Part shown: piece by piece, positions 57,998 through 64,000 of the stretch
Layout: each line of letters begins with the position of its first letter
Numbering within the stretch: the first letter of the stretch is position 1
Translations under genes and position numbers: made by a program
Notes under the pieces: generated by a model
What the model saw: only the letters and a program-made list of their open reading frames with translations
Told to the model about the DNA's origin: nothing
Databases searched by the model: none
NCBI GenBank assembly: GCA_963775695.1
Contig: CAVZJU010000003.1
Span: 186,001-250,000, forward strand
Source of the DNA: DATBLE01 sp963775695
GTDB lineage: Bacteria; Actinomycetota; Thermoleophilia; Gaiellales; Gaiellaceae
Reading direction: 5' to 3'
Length of the DNA: 64,000 bases

Positions 57998-58652
57998 ATG
58001 CGCCGCACGTGGGACGCGCTTGCCGCCGGAGAGACCGCGGTGTACGTCGGCGACCCGAGCGACCGGCGCTTCGGAGCTGGCGGGCCTGTTCGGGCGCCTC
58101 GACGGGGATCCACGCGGGGGGACGTGCGTCGAGGTCGGCTGCGGGCCGGGCCGCATGACGGGCGTGCTGGCCGAGCGGTTCGACTCCGTGGTCGCAGTCG
58201 ACGTCTCGCCGGCGATGCTCGAGCGGGCACGGGTTGCGGTCACCGCCCCGAACGTCCGGTTCGTCGCGGTTTCGGGCGAGCGGCTGGACGGTGTCGAGGA
58301 CGGGATCGCCGACACGCTCGTCTGCTACCTCGTGCTCCAGCACCTCCCCGCGCGCGCGGTCGTGGAGGGGTACTTGCGTGAGTTCGCGCGCGTGCTCGCC
58401 TCCGGAGGCGATGCCTACGTCCAGGTCCCCGTCCTCGGCTCGGCCGGCCGCCTCTGGCGCGCTGCGCGCGGCCCGCTGATCGCACTCGGGCGCCGGCCCG
58501 ACACCGGCGCGGCCTTCCGGGGCTTCCGCCTGACGCGCGGTGAGCTCGACCGCGCGCTGGCAGGCGCCGGGCTGAAGGTCGTGGCCGAGGACGATGGGCC
58601 GTCCGCGTACCGCTTCAGCCGCGACCGGTTCCTGCGGCTCGCGCGGCGATGA
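57998..58652 (+). pseudogene. SAM-dependent methyltransferase with one frameshift
   Basis: From the ATG at 57998: R-R-T-W-D-A-L-A-A-G-E-T-A-V-Y-V-G-D-P-S-D. A break at about 58065 continues as A-S-E-L-A-G-L-F-G-R-L and the SAM motif C-V-E-V-G-C-G-P-G-R-M. Then V-V-A-V-D-V-S-P-A-M-L, and Y-L-V-L-Q-H-L-P, a normal class I fold to the end. The stop overlaps the next gene's ATG. One indel is the only defect; it may be an assembly error. Confidence 0.75.
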
Positions 58653-60097
58653 CCGCCCTCGCACTCGCCGTCTACGGGCTGCTGATCGCGGCGACCGCGG
58701 TGGCCGTCTTTCGGCGGCCGATCCTCGCCCTCTACGTCTTCGTGCTGGGCTTGCCGCTGCACAACATCGTCATGTCGCTGCTCTACGGCGGCGGCATCCG
58801 CGGCCACGCGCTGGACGCGATCCAGGCGTGGAAGGAAATCGTGCTGGCGGCGGCGCTGGCGTCGGTGGCTGTCGCCGCCGTCCGCGCGCGGCGCCTGCCG
58901 TTCCGGCCGCAGCTCGTCGACTGGCTGGCGCTCGCGTACGCGGCCGTCGTCCTGCTCTACGCGGTCATCCCGCAGAGCGTGCTCGACGGCCACGCCGGTG
59001 CCCGGGCGATCGCATACGGCCTTCGCCACGACCTCGTCCTGGTGGCGGCGTACTTCCTGGGCCGCTCGCTGCCGCTCGACGTGGCGCGCGTCCGCTGGCT
59101 GGTTGCGGGGGCGGCGGCGGCCGTGGCGGCGTGGGGCCTGATCGAGGTCTACTCGGTGCCGATCGAGTGGTGGCGCCACTCCGGCGCGGTCGGCTACTTC
59201 CACGGGGAGCTCGGCTACGACTACCACGGGCCCGGCGGCCTGCCGGAGAACTTCGCCTTCAACACGAGCGACGGGCTCTTCCGGCGACTGGTCTCGACGT
59301 TCGTCTCGCCGCTCGCGACCGCCTACCTGCTCGTCGTCGCGCTGCTCCTGCTCGCCACCTTCCGGCGCGTGCGCCCCCTTGCAGTCGCGCTCGCGGTGGT
59401 CTGCGGCGCGGGGCTGCTGTGGACGTTTTCGCGATCGTCGATCGTCGCGCTCGCGATCGGACTGCTCGTGCTCGCCGTGGCCCGTCGACGCTGGTGGCCG
59501 GCGGGCGCCGCCGTCGCCGTCGTCGCCGTCGGATTCGGCTTCGCGGCGATCTTCCACGACGTCGCGCCGCGAACGCACTGGTTCGCGAGCGACCTTCCGT
59601 TTCAGCAGGCTCAGGCGCAGGCGAAAGGGCCGTTGCCGGAGGGCAGCGGCCTGTCCGGAACGGTGAGCCTGGGCGAGCCGTCGATCAGGAGCCACCTGGA
59701 CTCGCTGCGCGACGGGATCAGGACGGTGCTCCACCACGCGCAGGGCTACGGGCTCGGGAATGCGGGGACGACCGCGCAGCGCTTCGGCGTGAAGCCGGAA
59801 GCCGGCGAGTCGAACTACACGGAGCTGGGAGCGGAGGCGGGACTGGCCGGCGCGCTGCTCTTCATCGCGTGGAGCCTGGCGCTGTTCGTCGGTCTCGTCC
59901 GCACCGCCTCGCAGGGCGACCTGTTCGCGGCCGGGGTGGCCGCCGCGTTGACCGCAACGCTGGCGCTCGCCGTCCAGACCGATGTCATCGGCGTGCCCTG
60001 GCTCGCATACGGCCTCTGGTGGCTCGCCGGAGCCCTTGTCGCTCCACGCCGGCGAAAGGATGAGAGTTGGACGGCGCCATCACCTGGCACGAGCTGA
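58649..60097 (+). CDS. O-antigen ligase/Wzy-like membrane protein
   Basis: 482 residues with about 11 helices. A long extracytoplasmic loop (about 170-215 and 310-380) and the block L-L-W-T-F-S-R-S-S-I-V-A-L-A-I-G-L-L-V are typical of the Wzy_C/WaaL superfamily, which polymerises or ligates surface glycans. G-Y-G-L-G-N-A-G-T and N-Y-T-E-L-G-A-E-A-G are also typical. Coupled (ATGA) to the methyltransferase; both may act on a surface polysaccharide. Confidence 0.82.
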   Translation: MTALALAVYGLLIAATAVAVFRRPILALYVFVLGLPLHNIVMSLLYGGGIRGHALDAIQAWKEIVLAAALASVAVAAVRARRLPFRPQLVDWLALAYAAVVLLYAVIPQSVLDGHAGARAIAYGLRHDLVLVAAYFLGRSLPLDVARVRWLVAGAAAAVAAWGLIEVYSVPIEWWRHSGAVGYFHGELGYDYHGPGGLPENFAFNTSDGLFRRLVSTFVSPLATAYLLVVALLLLATFRRVRPLAVALAVVCGAGLLWTFSRSSIVALAIGLLVLAVARRRWWPAGAAVAVVAVGFGFAAIFHDVAPRTHWFASDLPFQQAQAQAKGPLPEGSGLSGTVSLGEPSIRSHLDSLRDGIRTVLHHAQGYGLGNAGTTAQRFGVKPEAGESNYTELGAEAGLAGALLFIAWSLALFVGLVRTASQGDLFAAGVAAALTATLALAVQTDVIGVPWLAYGLWWLAGALVAPRRRKDESWTAPSPGTS

Positions 60098-60786
60098 TCA
60101 CGACCGACCTGGAGGCGGCTGCGCGTTTCTACACCGAGCTGCTCGGCCTCGAGCTCGAGACGGCGGATATGGGCGACTTCCAGTACTCGATGCTGAAGAA
60201 GGACGGCCGGACGCACGCCGGCTTCGTCGACCAGGAGCTGGCGGGGATTCCGTCGCACTGGTACCCGTACATCGCCGTCGAGGACGTCGACAGGGCAGTC
60301 GATGCGGCGACGGCCGCGGGCGCCCGGCTGTATCACGGGCCCGCCGACGTCTCCGAAGGGCTTCGGTTCGCAGCCCTCGGAGATCCGCAAGGCGCCTCCT
60401 TCGGCGTGATGCGGTGGGCGGAGGAGCCCCCGGCCGGCGTCTTCGCCTGGGACGAGCTGCATGCCACCGACCCCGACGCCGCGGCGAGCTTCTACGAGGG
60501 CCTCTTCGGCTGGACGACGGCTCCGTTCGTGGGGGAGTACCGCCTCTTCGAGCTCGGCGAGACAGGCGTCGGCGGCCTGATGCAGGAACGGGGTGAGTCG
60601 CCGGCCGGATACTGGCTGGCGTACTTCGCGGTCGAGGACACTGACGCGGCCGCCGCGATGGCGATGGAGCTCGGCGCGGGGGTGATCGTGTCGCCGGAAT
60701 CGATGGAGCAGGTCGGCCGCTACGCGGTCCTCACCGATCCGACCGGCGCCGCCTTCGGCCTGCACCGGCCGCTCCCCGACAGCTAA
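60067..60786 (+). CDS. VOC superfamily protein, two glyoxalase-like modules
   Basis: 239 residues from a TTG. Two repeats: W-H-E-L-I-T-T-D-L-E-A-A-A-R-F-Y and W-D-E-L-H-A-T-D-P-D-A-A-A-S-F-Y, each ending G-A-x-F-G. This matches the two-domain VOC proteins such as hydroxylase 27K-like. Each module has H and E candidates for a metal. It overlaps the previous gene's end by 31 bases and ends in a 4-base convergent overlap. Confidence 0.88.
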   Translation: MDGAITWHELITTDLEAAARFYTELLGLELETADMGDFQYSMLKKDGRTHAGFVDQELAGIPSHWYPYIAVEDVDRAVDAATAAGARLYHGPADVSEGLRFAALGDPQGASFGVMRWAEEPPAGVFAWDELHATDPDAAASFYEGLFGWTTAPFVGEYRLFELGETGVGGLMQERGESPAGYWLAYFAVEDTDAAAAMAMELGAGVIVSPESMEQVGRYAVLTDPTGAAFGLHRPLPDS

Positions 60787-61595
60787 CCCAGTCGGCTCGC
60801 GACGTCGCCCATCCGCTCGAACCGGGCGCCGGCGTCGAGGCAGTGGCCGATCAGCGCATCCAGCATCGCGATCCTGTGGCCGCGGCCGATCACCTGCGGG
60901 TGCATGCAGTACGTGAGCACGCCGCCGTCCACGTTCGCATCCATGAAATCGAGCTCGGCGCACCAGATCTCCAGCACGTGGCTGGGCGGCGCGCCGCCTT
61001 TGCGGTACGGGTCGAAGTTGAACTGGAAGTGCACCCAGTCATCGAGCTCGAAGCACATCGGGAGCTCCCAGAAGCGCGCCTCGCGGCCGCGCTCGAGCGG
61101 CGACTCGCGGGAGACGCAGTCGCCGATCCGCGGCCGCAACGGCCGGTAGTCGTCCGTCATCAGGCTCGAGTCGTAGAGGAAGCCGAGCTCCTCGACCAGC
61201 TCCAGTGTGACTGCCGAGAGGTCGGCCGAGGGAGAGCGGAACCCGAGCGGCCGGACGCCGATCCGCTCGAGGACGCCCAGCGCGCGCTCCATGTCCGTAC
61301 GCTCTTCCTCCGGCGACTGGCCGCTCGGGTCCACGTGGGCGTAGGAGTGGTGGGCGAGCTCGTGTCCAGCGGCCAGAATCGACTCGGTCTCGTCCGGGAA
61401 CGACTCGACCGTGTGGCCGGGGACGAAGAACGTCGCGGGGATCTCGCGGCGCCGCAGCAGCTCGAGGATCCGCGGCACGCCGACCCGCGCGCCGTACTCG
61501 CCGCGGTTGAGCATCGCCGGCGTGACCCGCTCGTATGCGAGCCAGACCGACAGCGCGTCGAAGTCGAAGCTCAGGCAGACCGTGCTGTTCGGCAT
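60783..61595 (-). CDS. Polysaccharide deacetylase family (NodB-like)
   Basis: 270 residues. Motif 1 is L-S-F-D-F-D-A with the metal aspartate; motif 2 is H-S-Y-A-H-V-D-P; motif 3 is G-F-R-S-P-S-A-D. The first pattern and the P-A-T-F-F-V-P-G-H strand are like PuuE/allantoinase-type deacetylases rather than chitin deacetylases. No signal peptide, so it is probably cytoplasmic and acts on a small amide. Confidence 0.87.
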   Translation of the reverse strand: MPNSTVCLSFDFDALSVWLAYERVTPAMLNRGEYGARVGVPRILELLRRREIPATFFVPGHTVESFPDETESILAAGHELAHHSYAHVDPSGQSPEEERTDMERALGVLERIGVRPLGFRSPSADLSAVTLELVEELGFLYDSSLMTDDYRPLRPRIGDCVSRESPLERGREARFWELPMCFELDDWVHFQFNFDPYRKGGAPPSHVLEIWCAELDFMDANVDGGVLTYCMHPQVIGRGHRIAMLDALIGHCLDAGARFERMGDVASRLG

Positions 61596-61596
61596 C

Positions 61597-62202
61597 TCAC
61601 CCGGAGTACGCGAACGCGCTCGCGTACGCGCAGTTGCCGGCGAGCTCCCATTCGAACGGCTCGTCGGCGACGGCCAGGCGATCGGCGTAGTACTCGGTGC
61701 CGGCGATGTGGTGGCCGGTGATTCCGCAGCTCACGCGTTCGTCGGTCTCGGCCGGCCGTGACGCGGTCAGCTCGATCGCACGGCCGACGCGCAGCTCGTG
61801 GCCGTCCGGTCCGAGGCGGAGGTCGATCGCGGCGGGCCGCACGTCGATCAGGTCGCTCGGCTTGCGCACCCACGGGAGGCGCAGCACCAGCTCGCCGCCG
61901 CGCCTGCCGGTGAGGATCTCTGCCAACGCCCGGCGCTGCTCCTCGGTTCCGCGTTCGTCGACGTAGACGACGAAGCTCCACGGCGACCCCGGCTCGTCGT
62001 CGTCGTACCGGATCGCGAACGCCGCAGCGAGCCCCGACAGGTCGAGGCCGTCGGCGTGTCCATCGCGCACGAGCCACGAGAGCACGCCGAAGCAGATGCC
62101 GTAGGTGGAGCGCCCGCCGGCGATCGCGCCGACGGTGCGGCAGGGGCAGATCGCCTCGCAGTTGCACGACTCGAAGTAGTCGCCCTCGATGTGCCAGCCC
62201 AC
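61597..62202 (-). CDS. DUF1326 domain protein
   Basis: 201 residues. It begins M-G-W-H-I-E-G-D-Y-F-E-S-C-N-C-E-A-I-C-P-C-R, the typical four-cysteine N-terminus of DUF1326 proteins, suggestive of metal binding. G-I-T-G-H-H-I-A-G and E-W-E-L-A-G-N-C-A-Y lie near the end. Function is unknown. One base separates it from the deacetylase gene. Confidence 0.88.
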   Translation of the reverse strand: MGWHIEGDYFESCNCEAICPCRTVGAIAGGRSTYGICFGVLSWLVRDGHADGLDLSGLAAAFAIRYDDDEPGSPWSFVVYVDERGTEEQRRALAEILTGRRGGELVLRLPWVRKPSDLIDVRPAAIDLRLGPDGHELRVGRAIELTASRPAETDERVSCGITGHHIAGTEYYADRLAVADEPFEWELAGNCAYASAFAYSG

Positions 62203-62264
62203 CGCCGAACCGTAGACGAGGCAAAGCCGCCGTGTCCGGCGGTGCGCTATACCTAAGAACGGTT

Positions 62265-64000
62265 ATGGCCAAGACGGTCGAGCGCATCAGCCAGGTGATC
62301 ATCCGCTTCGCGGGCGACTCCGGCGACGGCATGCAGCTGACCGGCGCCCGCTTCACCAGCGAGACGGCCGTGCTCGGCAACGACCTCTCGACGCTGCCGG
62401 ACTTCCCGGCCGAGATCCGCGCGCCCGCGGGCTCGCTGCCCGGCGTCTCCGGGTTCCAGATCCACTTCGCCGACCACGACATCCTCACGCCGGGCGACCG
62501 GCCGAACGTGCTCGTGGCCATGAACCCCGCGGCTCTGAAGACGAACGTCAAGGACTTGCCGAGAGGCGGCACGCTCATCGTCAACTCCGACGCGTTCAGC
62601 GAGAAGAACCTGGACAAGGCCGGCTACGCGTCGAACCCGATCGAGGACGGCTCCCTGGCCGACTACTCGCTGCACGCGATCCCACTGACGACGATGACGC
62701 TGGAGGCGGTCAAGGACTCCGGCGTCACCAGCCGCGAGGCAGAGCGCGCCAAGAACATGTTCGCGCTCGGGCTCATGTCCTGGCTGTACACGCGGCCGAC
62801 CGAGGCGACCGTCGGCGAGATCAGGGCGAAGTTCGCGAAGCGGCCGGAGATCGCAGAGGCGAACATCCGCGCCTTCCAGGCCGGCTATGCGTTCGGCGAG
62901 ACGACCGAGACGTTCGCGGTGCAGTACGAGGTCGCCCCGGCGAAGATGGCGCCGGGCGTCTACCGGAACGTCACCGGCAACCAGGCGCTGGCGCTCGGGC
63001 TGGTCGCCGCCGGCGTGAAGAGCGGGCTGCCGCTCTTCCTCGGCGCCTACCCGATCACGCCCGCGTCCGGGATCCTCGAGGAGCTCGCCGGCTACAAGAA
63101 CTTCGGCGTCCGCACCTTCCAGGCCGAGGACGAGATCGCCGCCGTCGGCGCGGCGCTGGGCGCCTCGTTCGGCGGCTCGCTCGGCGTCTCGACGTCGAGC
63201 GGCCCGGGGATCGTGCTCAAGCAGGAGGCGATCGGCCTGGCGGCCACTCTCGAGCTGCCGCTCGTCATCCTCGACATCCAGCGCGCCGGGCCTGCGACCG
63301 GGATGCCGACCAAGCCGGAGCAGGGCGACCTCCTCAACGTGATGTTCGGCCGGAACTCCGAGTCGCCGGTACCGGTGATCGCGGCGGCAACGCCCGGCGA
63401 CTGCTTCGACGCGACGCTCGAGGCGTGCCGGATCGCGCTCACCTACCGGACGCCGGTATTCATGCTCTCGGACGCGTACCTGGCCAACGGTTCGGAGCCC
63501 TGGCTGATCCCCGATCCCGACTCGATCCCCGAGATCGAGGTGGAGTTCGCCACGGCGCCGAACCAGGACGGCGCGTTCATGCCGTACCTGCGCGACCCGC
63601 AGACGCTCGCGCGCCCCTGGGCGGTTCCGGGGACGCCCGGGCTGGAGCATCGGATCGGCGGTCTGGAGAAGGCGGACGTGACCGGCAACGTCTCGTACGA
63701 CCCGGACAACCACGACTACATGGTCCGGATCCGTGCGCAGAAGGTCGCGGGGATCGCGGTTCCCGACCTCGAGGTCGACCACGTCGAGGGCGCGAAGCTG
63801 CTCGTCCTCGGATGGGGCGGGACATACGGGCCGATCACCGCGGCGGTGCAGAAGGTGCGGGCCGGCGGCGGCAAGGTCGCGCAGGTGCACCTGCGTCACC
63901 TGAACCCGTTCCCGCACAACCTCGGCGACGTGCTGCGCTCGTACGACCGCGTGCTCGTCCCCGAGATGAACCTGGGCCAGCTGCTGAAGCTCGTCCGCGC
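62265..64000 (+). CDS. korA: 2-oxoglutarate:ferredoxin oxidoreductase subunit alpha (partial)
   Basis: 578 codons seen; the 3' end lies beyond the window. The gamma-like N-terminal domain starts R-F-A-G-D-S-G-D-G-M-Q-L-T-G (about 14-27), and the alpha domain starts near 240 with G-N-Q-A-L-A-L-G, G-A-Y-P-I-T-P-A-S and Q-A-E-D-E-I-A-A-V-G. The fused gamma-alpha layout is that of KorA. It takes electrons from 2-oxoglutarate to ferredoxin with the KorB subunit, expected downstream. TATACC at 62248 is 12 bases before the ATG and no ribosome-binding site is seen, so the mRNA may be nearly leaderless. Confidence 0.95.
   Translation, partial: MAKTVERISQVIIRFAGDSGDGMQLTGARFTSETAVLGNDLSTLPDFPAEIRAPAGSLPGVSGFQIHFADHDILTPGDRPNVLVAMNPAALKTNVKDLPRGGTLIVNSDAFSEKNLDKAGYASNPIEDGSLADYSLHAIPLTTMTLEAVKDSGVTSREAERAKNMFALGLMSWLYTRPTEATVGEIRAKFAKRPEIAEANIRAFQAGYAFGETTETFAVQYEVAPAKMAPGVYRNVTGNQALALGLVAAGVKSGLPLFLGAYPITPASGILEELAGYKNFGVRTFQAEDEIAAVGAALGASFGGSLGVSTSSGPGIVLKQEAIGLAATLELPLVILDIQRAGPATGMPTKPEQGDLLNVMFGRNSESPVPVIAAATPGDCFDATLEACRIALTYRTPVFMLSDAYLANGSEPWLIPDPDSIPEIEVEFATAPNQDGAFMPYLRDPQTLARPWAVPGTPGLEHRIGGLEKADVTGNVSYDPDNHDYMVRIRAQKVAGIAVPDLEVDHVEGAKLLVLGWGGTYGPITAAVQKVRAGGGKVAQVHLRHLNPFPHNLGDVLRSYDRVLVPEMNLGQLLKLVR

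Noticed and set aside
62253..63917. Minus-strand frame opposite korA
   Set aside because: korA on the + strand matches its family throughout.
1..64000. CRISPR arrays, rRNA, tRNA and riboswitches
   Set aside because: No regular direct-repeat array, no tRNA T-loop consensus in a foldable context and no rRNA stretch was found by reading.

Overview
This 64 kb window is high-GC bacterial chromosome, about 70% by eye. Genes are tightly packed, with many GTG and some TTG starts and repeated GTGA, ATGA or TTGA stop/start overlaps. Gene content (CtaA with an E-F-G-N-R motif, a DipZ-type CcdA-TlpA protein, a Ddn-like deazaflavin nitroreductase, dodecin, 2-oxoglutarate:ferredoxin oxidoreductase) points to an aerobic actinobacterium. 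The class Thermoleophilia is my best guess, but that is inference. No rRNA, tRNA or CRISPR was found.

Left core, 1-11.7 kb: a glycosyltransferase-like membrane protein, a class V aminotransferase, dodecin, an epimerase coupled to an OsmC protein, a Mug-type glycosylase, gamma-glutamyltransferase preceded by remnants of an oligopeptide ABC transporter, NadE, and an acyl-CoA synthetase. A DHA2 efflux pump follows, with its own TetR regulator and a palindromic operator touching the pump's start codon.

Middle accessory region, 11.7-43.5 kb: small stress-type proteins with a repeated intergenic element; an intact IS3-family element that truncates a UPF0104 gene; a ferric-reductase-like/ApbE redox cluster; a CHAP protein and a membrane-anchored double propeller; a ferredoxin and its reductase; an MprF-like acyltransferase; an RDD-IspH-hydrolase operon; a two-component system divergent from an MMPL exporter; and a hemolysin III protein. 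Many genes here are truncated or frameshifted (ppk1, EamA, dienelactone hydrolase, a TPR regulator, transposase). A tyrosine recombinase, itself frameshifted, lies at the right edge. A 26-bp direct repeat occurs just after the recombinase and again near 11.88 kb, so the region may be an old integrated island. The evidence is limited because both copies also form terminators.

Right core, 43.6-64 kb: an HTH-TPR regulator followed by an 11-codon peptide gene with a strong ribosome-binding site, a thioredoxin-like lipoprotein, SelD, CtaA, a PAC2 protein, DipZ, a large SF2 helicase, Pgl-ProC-isomerase, an AlkA glycosylase, a methyltransferase with an O-antigen-ligase-like protein, a VOC protein, a polysaccharide deacetylase, a DUF1326 protein, and korA running off the end.

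Six otherwise good genes carry a single frame break, and at least three breaks can be repaired by one base in a G/C run. Some 'pseudogenes' may therefore be assembly indels. The observation I would follow up first is the HTH-TPR regulator and its micro-peptide; the island boundaries come second.
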